Source of the DNA: UBA11612 sp963662375
Lineage (GTDB): Bacteria > Pseudomonadota > Alphaproteobacteria > Rhodospirillales > Rhodospirillaceae
Direction of reading: 5' to 3'
DNA: 64,000 nucleotides
NCBI GenBank assembly: GCA_963662375.2
Contig: CAXXRP010000005.1
Location: 124,001 to 188,000 of the forward strand
The notes below the pieces were generated by a model. The model searched no databases. It saw only the letters and a program-made list of their open reading frames with translations, and had not been told where the DNA came from. Shown piece by piece: positions 54,179-62,600 of the stretch (position 1 is the stretch's first letter; each line of letters starts with the position of its first letter). The position numbers and the translations under genes were made by a program.

Positions 54179-54805
54179 ATGACCAAGGTGGCCATCATCG
54201 ACTACGGGCGCGGCAACGTGCGGTCTGTTGCGAACGCCGTTGAGTACTGCGGCGTCGATGCGGCGGTAACGGCCGACGCCCAAATTATCGACGATGCAAC
54301 ACATATCATTCTTCCGGGTGTCGGCGCTTTCGGCGATGCCATGATAGCCTTGCGTGCGCGCGGGTTGCCTGACGTGCTGTATCGCCAAGTCTTCGAAAAA
54401 GGAAAACCCTTTCTCGGCGTGTGCCTTGGTATGCAGCTGCTTGCTGACCGCAGCGCCGAACATGGTGACCACGTTGGGCTTGGCTGGATATCTGGCGACG
54501 TGATCCGCCTGGAACCAGGGCCGGACGCACTCAAGATCCCACATATGGGCTGGAACGATATCTCCGTAACTAGGCCACATGCACTTATGGCGCGCCTTCG
54601 TTCCGAGCAGCTCAATTTTTACTTTGTGCACAGCCATCATTTTCGGGTGGATGATCCGGAGGCGGTTATTGCCGTTTGCGGCCACGGCGCACCGTTCGTT
54701 GCAGTCGTCGGAAAAGACAATCTCGTTGCCGCGCAATTCCATCCAGAGAAGAGTCAGGATTCTGGAATCGAGATACTCGAAAACTTCATTGCCTGGACGC
54801 CCTAG
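54179..54805 (+). CDS. HisH-like glutamine amidotransferase (HisH2)
   Basis: A 208-residue class I glutaminase. VCLGMQLLAD holds the nucleophilic Cys at about residue 82, and AAQFHPEKS supplies the His and Glu of the triad. It releases ammonia from glutamine. Because its neighbours are WbpG and an altered HisF, it most likely supplies ammonia for the sugar reaction rather than for imidazole-glycerol phosphate. ATG 54179 starts 47 bp after the methyltransferase stop. Confidence 0.87.
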   Translation: MTKVAIIDYGRGNVRSVANAVEYCGVDAAVTADAQIIDDATHIILPGVGAFGDAMIALRARGLPDVLYRQVFEKGKPFLGVCLGMQLLADRSAEHGDHVGLGWISGDVIRLEPGPDALKIPHMGWNDISVTRPHALMARLRSEQLNFYFVHSHHFRVDDPEAVIAVCGHGAPFVAVVGKDNLVAAQFHPEKSQDSGIEILENFIAWTP

Positions 54806-54823
54806 GATTGGATTGTTTGCCCT

Positions 54824-55600
54824 ATGCTTAAAAAGCGCATCATCCCGAAATTCCTGCTGAGGAACGGCAGATTAGTGAAGTACGTCCGCTTCTTCGAACA
54901 AGAACGTGAAGCGGGAAATCCAATATCCACGGCGCGGGTCTACAACGATTACGGCGTCGATGAGTTCATTATTCTCGACATCGCCGCCAACGAAGATTCG
55001 CGCAGGGGCGTATTGGAAAGCATCGCTGAAATGAGCGAGCAGATTTTTATGCCTTTTACCGTTGGCGGCGGTGTACGCACGCTGGGTCAAATCAATGATT
55101 TGTTACGGGCCGGGGCGGACAAGGTCTCTTTGAATACCCAGGCGGTGCGCGAGCCAAACTTTGTAAAAACGGCGGCTCAAACCTTCGGCGACCAATGCCT
55201 CACGGTTTCCATTGACTATAAGGAGTTCGCGCGGGGCGTATTCCGGGTTTTCACGGACGGCGGGCGTAAAAAAACGCCGCACGAACCTGTGGAATGGGCA
55301 TTGCGCATGCAGGATATGAATTGCGGTGAAATCCTCATCACGCCCATCGACCGCGATGGAACATTGTCCGGTTACGATATAGATATGGTGGTGAGGTTAA
55401 GTGAGGCGCTCGACATTCCTTTAGTGGTATCCGGGGGCTGCGGCGGCTTGCAGCATTGCATTGATGCGTTCAATGCAGGCGCGTCCGCGGTTGGTATTTC
55501 AAGCTTGTTTCTTTTTACTGATCACAGCCCTATCAAGCTGCGCTCGCATCTGGTGTCTAACGGCATTAATGTCAGGGCGAGTACGTCCAGCCGCAATTAA
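54824..55600 (+). CDS. HisF-like cyclase subunit paralogue (HisF2)
   Basis: A 258-residue TIM barrel similar to HisF. It starts RIIPKFLLRNGRLVKYVRF: where histidine HisF has CLDV with catalytic Asp11, this has Leu. The same change to LLLRN is known in P. aeruginosa HisF2. The other half (SIDYKE with the second Asp, SIDRDGT-type TPIDRDGTLSGYDIDMV, GGCGG) is kept. It probably channels ammonia from HisH2 to WbpG. It starts 18 bp after hisH2. Confidence 0.85.
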   Translation: MLKKRIIPKFLLRNGRLVKYVRFFEQEREAGNPISTARVYNDYGVDEFIILDIAANEDSRRGVLESIAEMSEQIFMPFTVGGGVRTLGQINDLLRAGADKVSLNTQAVREPNFVKTAAQTFGDQCLTVSIDYKEFARGVFRVFTDGGRKKTPHEPVEWALRMQDMNCGEILITPIDRDGTLSGYDIDMVVRLSEALDIPLVVSGGCGGLQHCIDAFNAGASAVGISSLFLFTDHSPIKLRSHLVSNGINVRASTSSRN

Positions 55601-55626
55601 AGCTCCAACGCCAGGCGCCACGCTCC

Positions 55627-56325
55627 ATGGAAGAATCCGCACACGCTCCCTTCAGCCTCAGTCTGCCCGCCATTGCATTGCCCGAATACGTGGTGGGGCA
55701 GCTCAGCGCATTCTTTCCTGATACTGACGAGGCCGAGGCGGCGAACAGGGTCATGGGCGACACGCTTGATCGTTTGGAACATTGCATTCGCCATGTTCGT
55801 ATCAAGGGGTACTGGGATCACGACGGCCCGCGCTTCAATCATCTCCATTCGGATCAATACGCGATTTTTCTGTACTACCTGTCCAATACGGCGTTCAAAG
55901 CGGGCTGCGCGTCATTGGCAGCGAAGACTTATGGGCTGAACAAGGCGCTGCATGGATTGGACGCTTTCTATGAGGTCGAAATGCCGGGCATCTTCGCGCT
56001 GGTTCACCCTGTCGGCACCGTGCTTGGGCGGGCGACGTACAGTGACTACCTTTGCGTCTATCAAAACGTCTCGGTGGGGGCCGATCTCTTCGCATCGGGT
56101 GGCCCCGTCTTCGGCGAGGGAGTCGTCATGTGCGGCGGCAGCCGCGTGATCGGTAATGTGAACGTGGGCTCCAACTGTATCGTCTCTGCGGGCGCATCCA
56201 TTGTTGCGCGACGTGGCGAAAAACTCGACGTTCCCGACGGGCATGTGGCTTTTGGAGCGCCTGCGTTCAGCACTAAGCGCTCGCGCCACAATGTGAAACG
56301 GGACATCTTTAAAGACGTAGTGTGA
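55627..56325 (+). CDS. Hexapeptide-repeat acyltransferase (serine acetyltransferase-like)
   Basis: A 232-residue protein. The N-terminal helical part (residues 1-110) resembles the CysE-like N-domain. The C-terminal left-handed beta-helix includes YSDYLCVYQNVSVGADL and GEGVVMCGGSRVIGNVNVG, with GAPA at the end. It may O- or N-acylate a sugar in the glycan made by the preceding four genes, to which it is closely linked (26 bp). Not a clear CysE because the surroundings are polysaccharide genes. Confidence 0.7.
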   Translation: MEESAHAPFSLSLPAIALPEYVVGQLSAFFPDTDEAEAANRVMGDTLDRLEHCIRHVRIKGYWDHDGPRFNHLHSDQYAIFLYYLSNTAFKAGCASLAAKTYGLNKALHGLDAFYEVEMPGIFALVHPVGTVLGRATYSDYLCVYQNVSVGADLFASGGPVFGEGVVMCGGSRVIGNVNVGSNCIVSAGASIVARRGEKLDVPDGHVAFGAPAFSTKRSRHNVKRDIFKDVV

Positions 56326-56359
56326 GTATACTGGCGACTAAACCCTTCCACGTGCGCCG

Positions 56360-57297
56360 TTACTTGAGAAAGCTCTGCCGCAAATCCCGCTTTAAAATCT
56401 TCCCCGATGGGTTGCGTGGCAAGATGTCTCGCAGGTACAACTCTTTAGGGACCTTGAATTTGGCGAGGTGTGCCCGGCAGTGGGCTTCCAGCTCGGGGTA
56501 GTCCAGTGTTTGGCCATCCTTCAGGACAACGATGGCCACCGGCCGCTCCCCCCACCTTTCATCCGGCACGCCGATTACCGCCGCTTCGCTGACTTGGGGC
56601 AGTTGATAAATTACCCACTCCACTTCGCTTGAAGCGATGTTTTCTCCGCCGGTTATAATCAGGTCTTTCTTGCGGTCGGTGATGTAAAGAAAGCCGTCAT
56701 CGTCCAGATAACCCAAGTCGCCGGTTCGGAACCAGTCACCGAAGAAGCTGGCCTTGGTTTTTTCCGGGTCCTTCCAATAGCCTTTGGTGATTTTGGGTCC
56801 GCGCAGACAAATCTCACCTTCGTTGTTATAGGCTAGGGCACTACCGCTATTGTCGCGAATCTCGACCTCCACATGCGGTGTGGAGCGGCCCACCGAACCG
56901 ATTTTCTTAATTTCAAATCCGGGCTCCATGAGCGTGTCACCACTGCCGCTTTCGGTCAGCCCATAAGCGTCGATGTAGCGTGCGGTCGGAAACATCCCCG
57001 CAAAATCGTGGATGCGGTTTTCCGGCGTTTTCTCGCCGCACCGATCCACCATTTGAGGCTGCTCACGTCATAGGCCTTTTGCTGGGCGGCACCAAGCATC
57101 TGCATCATCATTACCGGCGCGCCCCAGGTGCCGGTAAGACGTTCGCGCTCGATAAGCGCCAGCGCTGCCGCCGGGTCGAAGTTCCGCAGGATGCACACGG
57201 ACCCGCCTTTCCATAACACGGCGACGCCCGGCAGGTCGAAAGCTCCGACATGGTAAAGTGGGCCAATCATCAGCAGTCGGTCCGCGACCGTAATGCC
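56360..57297 (-). pseudogene. C-terminal part of a split AMP-dependent acyl-CoA ligase
   Basis: The frame has LLMIGPLYHVGAFDLPG, then a one-base shift near 57045 (WWIGAARKR in one frame, GEKTPENRI in the next), then YGLTESGSGDTLMEPG, WFRTGDLGYLDDDGFLY, and PRNPSGKILKRDLR with the catalytic Lys. The N-terminal half lies at 60146-60668. The IS21 left end touches this part at 57298. The ligase gene is therefore broken twice: by insertion and by frameshift. Confidence 0.85.
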
Positions 57298-57497
57298 TGT
57301 CAACGGCGGAGCAAAATTAGTCCACCCGGGCGGAGCAAAACTAGTCCACTTAACGTTATGCGGTACGCGGTGTTGGGGGGTTGTCCCGGTAGTCCATAGG
57401 AGGGACCCGCGCTGCTTCGTGTAGCGCTTGCGTTACGCGGAGCGAAGCAGCGTGGGAGGTTCCTGTGGGCCCACCTGGTCAACCATTGCACCGGCGG

Positions 57498-58268
57498 TTA
57501 AGCAGGTATTTTTGGGGATTTCCGCCGTTTTTGGCTTTGGTTGAGACGATAGCTCTCGCCGTTCATTTCCAGGATATGGACATGGTGGGTGAGGCGGTCC
57601 AGCAAAGCCCCGGTCAGGCGTTCCGAGCCGAATATCTCCGTCCACTCATCGAACGGCAAGTTGGAGGTCACCAGGATCGAGCCCCGCTCGTAGCGCTGGC
57701 TGAAGACTTCGAACAGCAGCTCGGCGCCGGTCTTCGAGAGCGGCACGAAGCCGAGTTCGTCGATGATCAGAAGGTGATACTTTGCCAGTTGCTTCTGCAG
57801 GCGCAACAGGCGTTTTTCATCCCTGGCCTCCATCAGTTCATGAACCAGGGCAGCGGCCGTGAGGAAGCCGACGGAGAGCCCCTTTTGGCAGGCCGCCAGA
57901 CCGAGACCGAGGGCGATATGGGTCTTGCCGGTTCCGCTGTTGCCGAGCGCGATGATATTCTCACGACGCTCGACGTATTCGCATCGCGCCAACTCCAGAA
58001 CCAGCATCTTGTTGAGCGATGCGATGGCCTTGAAGTCGAAGCTGTCGAGGCTTTTGACGGCGGGGAACCTGGCCTGTCTGATCCGCCGCTCGACCATGCG
58101 GCGCTCACGGTCGATCAGTTCCAACTCGGTCAGACGGACAAGATACCGCACATGGTCGGCGCCCTCGGTGGCGCATTGGCGGGCCAGCTTGTCGTATTCG
58201 CGCAGGAACGTCGGCAGTTTCAGGGTCTTGAGGTGATGGGCCAGCAACACTTGCGGCGTATCGGTCAT
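57498..58268 (-). CDS. istB: IS21 helper ATPase IstB
   Basis: A 256-residue AAA-type ATPase. LARCEYVERRENIIALGNSGTGKTHIA includes Walker A (GNSGTGKT), and HLLIIDELGFVP is Walker B. It regulates IstA target selection. ATG 58268 overlaps the istA stop by 4 bp, the normal arrangement. It is intact. Confidence 0.93.
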   Translation of the reverse strand: MTDTPQVLLAHHLKTLKLPTFLREYDKLARQCATEGADHVRYLVRLTELELIDRERRMVERRIRQARFPAVKSLDSFDFKAIASLNKMLVLELARCEYVERRENIIALGNSGTGKTHIALGLGLAACQKGLSVGFLTAAALVHELMEARDEKRLLRLQKQLAKYHLLIIDELGFVPLSKTGAELLFEVFSQRYERGSILVTSNLPFDEWTEIFGSERLTGALLDRLTHHVHILEMNGESYRLNQSQKRRKSPKIPA

Positions 58269-59779
58269 GACGCGCCTCCACCCAACAAGCTCATATAACT
58301 GGCGGCGGCCGTGGTCGCCACGTTGGCCCGAGGCAGGTAGGGATAGATATCCAGGTCGAGTTTGGGCGGGCGTCGCTCGATACGGCACAGCACAAGGTGT
58401 TTGACGGCGTCGTAGCCGATCGCACCCAGGCGCAGGGCGTCCTTCACCGCGCCGTGAAGCACCTCGAGATCGAAGGTCTCCACAAGCCGAAGGACCTGGA
58501 CGTATTCCCGCTTGCCGGCCTTGCCCATGCGCGCCTCCAGGAGACGGCGCAGGGTTGGGAAGGCATCAGGCAGTTCCCATCCGGCTAGCGGCGCGGCCTG
58601 ATCCAGGGCACCGATCTTGTGCTCCAGCAAAGGCAGGTAGTGGATCGGATCGAAGACCATATCTTCCCGGTCGTAGGAACGGGGGTGTCGGGCAATGATC
58701 CCGGCGCCGCAACCGATAACCACCTCGTGGACATAGCCACGGATCCAGACTTCCTGATGGCCGTAGGCGACGGGCACGGAATAGTCATTCGTCCGGTAGC
58801 GCACCAGGGACAGCGAGTTGACCCGCGTGCCCTGCTTGTCGCACGCGTCGAACGGTGCCGGCAGTGGCCTCTTCAACGCTTCGCGGTCACGCACAAACCG
58901 TTCGCCGATGCTCTCGCGGTGGCCGCGCAGGACGTTGCCTTGCCGGTTGCGGCATTGCTCTTCCAGGTGGCCATTGAAGGCGTCCCAGCTCGCGAACCGG
59001 GGAAGCGGCGTCATGAAGTTCCGCCGGGCATAGCCGACCACCCCCTCCACATTGCCTTTGTCGTTACCCTTGCCGGGACGGCCGTAGCGGTCCTCGAAGA
59101 GGTAATGGGACTGCAGCCCGCTGAACGCCCGCGTTCGTTGCCGCGTGCCATCTGACAAGATGCGCGACACCAGACACTTGTCGTTGTCGTAAAGAATCGA
59201 TTGGGGAACGCCGCCGAAAAAAACAAAGGCTCTGTTGTGCCCGTCCAGCCAGGCCTCCGTCGTCGCCGCCGGGTAGGCCGCAACGAAGCAGGCATCGCTG
59301 TGGGGAAGTGTCATGACGAAAAAATGCGCCCGATACTTGACGCCGGCGATGATCGCATCCGCCTCGCCAAAGTCCGCTTGAGCATGGCCCGGAGGATGTG
59401 ACAACGGCACAAACATCTCACGCCGACGAAGGCGCCGTTCCCGAACGTAATCCTTCACGATGGTCTCTTTGCCCGTGAAGCCATGTTCGTCGCGAAGGCG
59501 CTCGAAGATACGCTTCGCCGTGTGGTTCTGCTTACGGTGAACCGTTCGGTCCTCCTCCAGAATACGGTCGATGATATCCGTGAAGGGGGCCAGTTTCGGG
59601 CGTTTCGGTGGCTGGCGTCGCCGATATCCCGGCGGTTCCGAATGCCGCAGCATCTTCCTCACCGTCTCGCGCGCAATGCCAAACCGACTTGCCGCCTCTC
59701 GCTGGCTCAGACCATCAACATGGCAGGCCAGCCGAACGCGCAGATATAGGTCCACGGTGTACATCCTCCCGCCTTCCAT
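58265..59779 (-). CDS. istA: IS21 transposase IstA
   Basis: A 504-residue transposase. The N-terminal HTH (GLSQREAASRFGIARETVRK) is followed by the DDE catalytic core: HAQADFGEADA (D), SILYDNDKCL (D), and DKGNVEGVVGYARR (E). A C-terminal region with a Mu-transposase-type fold follows. It appears intact, so the element could be active. Confidence 0.94.
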   Translation of the reverse strand: MEGGRMYTVDLYLRVRLACHVDGLSQREAASRFGIARETVRKMLRHSEPPGYRRRQPPKRPKLAPFTDIIDRILEEDRTVHRKQNHTAKRIFERLRDEHGFTGKETIVKDYVRERRLRRREMFVPLSHPPGHAQADFGEADAIIAGVKYRAHFFVMTLPHSDACFVAAYPAATTEAWLDGHNRAFVFFGGVPQSILYDNDKCLVSRILSDGTRQRTRAFSGLQSHYLFEDRYGRPGKGNDKGNVEGVVGYARRNFMTPLPRFASWDAFNGHLEEQCRNRQGNVLRGHRESIGERFVRDREALKRPLPAPFDACDKQGTRVNSLSLVRYRTNDYSVPVAYGHQEVWIRGYVHEVVIGCGAGIIARHPRSYDREDMVFDPIHYLPLLEHKIGALDQAAPLAGWELPDAFPTLRRLLEARMGKAGKREYVQVLRLVETFDLEVLHGAVKDALRLGAIGYDAVKHLVLCRIERRPPKLDLDIYPYLPRANVATTAAASYMSLLGGGAS

Positions 59780-59878
59780 CTCAAAAAAGATCGAAGGCTA
59801 CAGGTGGCAGAGTTTTACTCCGCCCGCGGCTGGGAAATCCCGCCGCTTCCGTGGACTAATTTGTCACCGCCGTTCTCA

Positions 59879-60145
59879 GCTTACAGTCTGGGCACCAGAA
59901 GGTGAACCGGCGCTTACTTGGCGCCGTCTCGGTTGACCCACAGCGCGGGCAGTGACGGTCGGTCTTACCCCAGCGTTGCTCCGCAAACCAATCGTGAGCG
60001 GCTTCCTCGGTGGAGAAAAGGTCAATGAGTTGGACTAGCGACATTCCACCTCGTTGATGCTTGCCAGGTGCGTTATGTGCCATGATCATCTCCCTTCCCC
60101 AGTAATATACGGGATGCAACCTATGGCGTCAAGTATATAATCCCC
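59879..60145 (-). mobile_element. IS1595-family remnant (truncated by IS21)
   Basis: The element end at 60145 begins GGGG followed by ATTATATACTTGACGCC on the minus strand, a typical IS1595-family terminus. The transposase frame from 60119 has the zinc ribbon CPRCGSTETAPSKRRFTFWC and PDCKLR, and is cut by the IS21 right end at 59878. The DDE part and the other terminus are absent on the far side of IS21, so they were deleted. Confidence 0.75.
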
Positions 60146-60668
60146 AAAAATTACCATAGGTATGCATGACGCCTTTAGGCCGATCCATTGTGCCCGAGGT
60201 GTACATGAGCCGGAACAGGTCATCGGGTGTGCGGTGGGCCGCCGGAGGCGGCGAAAGACCCCCTGGCACCAGCGACGTGGAATCACTTTGCGCCGCGTCA
60301 TCCAAATAAATAACGCGCATCAGTCCTTTGGTTGGCTCGACGAATTCCGCGTCCGCGAAGACCAGCTTCGCTCCAGCGTTTTCGGCGATGTAGCGCACTT
60401 CGTCTGCCGCCAGCCGGAAGTTCATGGGAAGAAATACGCCGCCCACATGGCTCACCGCAAAGGCGATCTCCAGAAATGTGGCGGAATTTTTCATGAACAC
60501 CGCAACAAACTCGCCCGGTGTGATGCCGTCGGTTGCCAAATATGCGGCCATGGACTCAATGCGACGCGCGAAATCAGCGTAAGTGATGCGCTCGTCGCTG
60601 TAAATCACCGCTGAGTGGTCCGGCGTCACGCGCGCGTGATACTGGACGAACGAGCTGAGATTAATCAT
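60146..60668 (-). pseudogene. N-terminal part of the split acyl-CoA ligase
   Basis: From ATG 60668 the frame gives INLSSFVQYHARVTPDHSAV, ADEVRYIAENAGAKLVFAD, and the AMP-binding motif LMYTSGTMDRPKGVMHTY, ending at GNFW where the IS1595 terminus starts. The rest of the gene is at 56360-57297. About a dozen codons between the halves are missing, so precise excision of the elements would not fully restore it. Confidence 0.85.
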
Positions 60669-60764
60669 TGGCAGCGGTCCTCCCTGCACTCAGGGCTGTA
60701 TCTGCAAAAATAGATTGGAAGATACAGGTTTGGTTGGTCTGCGGCGGGTGTCTTTTGGGCGCGA

Positions 60765-60840
60765 TGGTGGAGCCGAGCGGGATCGAACCGCTGACCTCGA
60801 CATTGCGAACGTCGCGCTCTCCCAACTGAGCTACGGCCCC
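60765..60840 (-). tRNA. tRNA-Ala (anticodon CGC)
   Basis: A 76-nucleotide cloverleaf on the minus strand including encoded CCA. The acceptor stem GGGGCCG / CGGCTCC contains the G3:U70 wobble that marks alanine tRNA. D-arm GCTC...GAGC, anticodon loop TTCGCAA with anticodon CGC (reading GCG), and T-loop TTCGATC are all present. Confidence 0.95.
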
Positions 60841-61051
60841 GCATCAACGCTGGAACAGGCGGCGCATGATGCGCCATTCCCGCAAAATCGGCGGGAGAAT
60901 GGTGGGAAAGGCGGGGGAAGTCAAGGCAACGGAATGATCCCCTAACCTGCAGTTCCGAAAGATATTTTCACGCGCCGCTCCGCTTGCGCTGCTGGGAATC
61001 GGTCAGTAGGGTGGAAGCTGCGGATACCACGGTGGAGAGAGCGGCACGTCA

Positions 61052-61351
61052 ATGAACACCATCCTTATTCCTTTACTGATCGTCGTTGACGTTGCACTGA
61101 GCTTGTACATGTGGGCGGTCATCATTTCCGTAATTCTCAGCTGGCTGGTCGGTTTCAACGTGATCAATACCTATAACCGGTTTGTTCACATGGTGATCTC
61201 ATCGCTCAAACAGATCGTCGAGCCGGCGTTGCGCTATATCCGCCAGTTTCTGCCAATTTTTGGGGGACTCGACTTGTCGCCCATTGTGTTGATGCTCGCT
61301 ATATACTTCGTACGACAGGTTCTTTTCCAATTTCGCATTGGATTAATGTAA
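61052..61351 (+). CDS. YggT-family membrane protein
   Basis: A 99-residue protein with two hydrophobic helices (LLIVVDVALSLYMWAVIISV and a C-terminal one, SPIVLMLAIYFVRQVLF) separated by NRFVHMVISSLKQIVEP, whose conserved proline and YIRQFLP fit the family. YggT proteins are linked to cell division or osmotic response, but the molecular role is unsettled. It is directly followed by the DUF167 gene, a classic pairing (yggT-yggU). Confidence 0.9.
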   Translation: MNTILIPLLIVVDVALSLYMWAVIISVILSWLVGFNVINTYNRFVHMVISSLKQIVEPALRYIRQFLPIFGGLDLSPIVLMLAIYFVRQVLFQFRIGLM

Positions 61352-61378
61352 TTCAGAGTTTTTTGGGACTCCAAGGTT

Positions 61379-61689
61379 GTGAAACCGCTCTTCCGCCCGG
61401 AGAAGAACGGGATTGTGCTAACCATTCGCGCCAGCCCTAACGCGTCCCGGAACGCCATTCAAGGTGTCATGCAAACGCCGGGTGGCCCTGTCCTTAAAGT
61501 CGCAGTTACTGCCCCCTACCGGACAAAGGCAAGGCCAACGTCGCGGTCGCTGAGCTGCTTGCCAACACCTTTGGAGTTTCTAAAAGTAGCGTGATGCTAG
61601 TTGCGGGACAGCCGGACCGGCGTAAAATCCTGCGCGTCCTCGGCGACCCTGCCACGCTAGCGACAATCGCCCAACAGTGGAAGTTTTGA
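61379..61689 (+). pseudogene. Frameshifted DUF167 (YggU-like) gene
   Basis: The frame from GTG 61379 gives LTIRASPNASRNAIQGVMQT and KVAVTAP, the DUF167 start. After the run GCCCCCT near 61515 the homology (LPDKGKANVAVAELLANTFG, ending LATIAQQWKF) is in the next frame. One more C would join them into a 104-residue protein ending TGATG into folD. Either a real loss or a single-base sequencing error. Confidence 0.75.
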
Positions 61690-62600
61690 TGAACTCACCC
61701 CTTATTATCGACGGTAAAGAAGCCTCCGCCCGGCTTAAAACGGGTGTCGCATCGGCGGTCACGGAGTTGAAACAGAAGCACGGAATTGTGCCTGGACTAG
61801 CTACCGTTTTGGTCGGCAATGATGCGGCCAGCCAAGTCTATGTGCGAAATAAACATAAAGCTGCCATGGCCTTGGGCATGGCGTCCTTTCAACACGACTT
61901 ACCCGAGGGTACCAGCGAAGCGGAGCTGTTGAATCTTGTTGGCGACCTCAATGCTGATCCGGCGGTTAATGGTATTCTCGTGCAGTTGCCGGTGCCTAAG
62001 TATATCGACTCGTTCAATATCATCACCGCCATTTCCCCTGCCAAGGATGTCGATGGACTTCACCCGGAGAACGTAGGGCGTTTGGTGTCCGGAGGCGATG
62101 CGCCGGTGTCTTGCACGCCCCTTGGATGCCTTATGCTGCTCAAGGACAGTTTAGGCGACTTGACGGGTAAGCGGGCGTTGGTCATGGGCCGCTCGAACCT
62201 CGTGGGTAAGCCGATGGCCCATCTGCTCCTCAACGAAAATTGCACGGTCACCATAGCCCATTCCCACACGATAGATTTGCCCGAACTTTGCCGGACAGCG
62301 GACATCGCCGTTGCGGCCATGGGTCAGCCGGAAATGATCCGCGGCGATTGGATTATGCCGGGCGCTACCGTCATTGACGTGGGTATCAGGCGTGTGCCCG
62401 CGGCAGAGGGAAAAACAAAGCTCGTCGGCGACGTGAACTTTGCCGAAGCATCAAAAGTAGCCGGAGCCATAACGCCTGTGCCCGGCGGCGTGGGTCCTAT
62501 GACCATCGTTTGCTTAATGGTCAATACATTGAAGGCGGTGTGCACCCAACTCGGCATCACCGATGTCACCTTGCCAACGCGCCTGCCGCCGAAGGCTTAA
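61689..62600 (+). CDS. folD: Methylenetetrahydrofolate dehydrogenase / cyclohydrolase
   Basis: A 303-residue bifunctional folate enzyme. LVGNDAASQVYVRNKHKAAM includes the catalytic Tyr and Lys, VQLPVPKYID follows, and the NADP site has VMGRSNLVGKPMAHLLL. PGGVGPMTI is near the end. ATG 61689 overlaps the DUF167 stop (TGATG). Only one change is unusual: PVSCTPLGC instead of the common PCTPxG. Confidence 0.96.
   Translation: MNSPLIIDGKEASARLKTGVASAVTELKQKHGIVPGLATVLVGNDAASQVYVRNKHKAAMALGMASFQHDLPEGTSEAELLNLVGDLNADPAVNGILVQLPVPKYIDSFNIITAISPAKDVDGLHPENVGRLVSGGDAPVSCTPLGCLMLLKDSLGDLTGKRALVMGRSNLVGKPMAHLLLNENCTVTIAHSHTIDLPELCRTADIAVAAMGQPEMIRGDWIMPGATVIDVGIRRVPAAEGKTKLVGDVNFAEASKVAGAITPVPGGVGPMTIVCLMVNTLKAVCTQLGITDVTLPTRLPPKA

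Larger units (their letters stand above)
57298..59878 (-). mobile_element. IS21-family insertion sequence, complete
   Basis: A 2581 bp element with istA and istB on the minus strand. The ends begin TG and end CA. The outer inverted repeats match well: left TGtcAACGGCGG then AAATTAGTCCAC; right, read inward, TGagAACGGCGG then AAATTAGTCCAC. Each end has a second internal copy of the repeat (57329-57348 and 59801-59824), as IS21 elements do. No 4-8 bp target duplication is seen: the left flank is acyl-CoA ligase, the right flank an IS1595 remnant. Confidence 0.9.

Noticed and set aside
54179..55600. HisH and HisF as the histidine pathway enzymes
   Set aside because: Loss of Asp11 in HisF, no other his genes nearby, and adjacency to WbpG favour the amidination role.
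57465..58298. A 277-residue plus-strand frame across istB
   Set aside because: It lies wholly antisense to an intact IstB with Walker motifs; its translation has no recognised family features.
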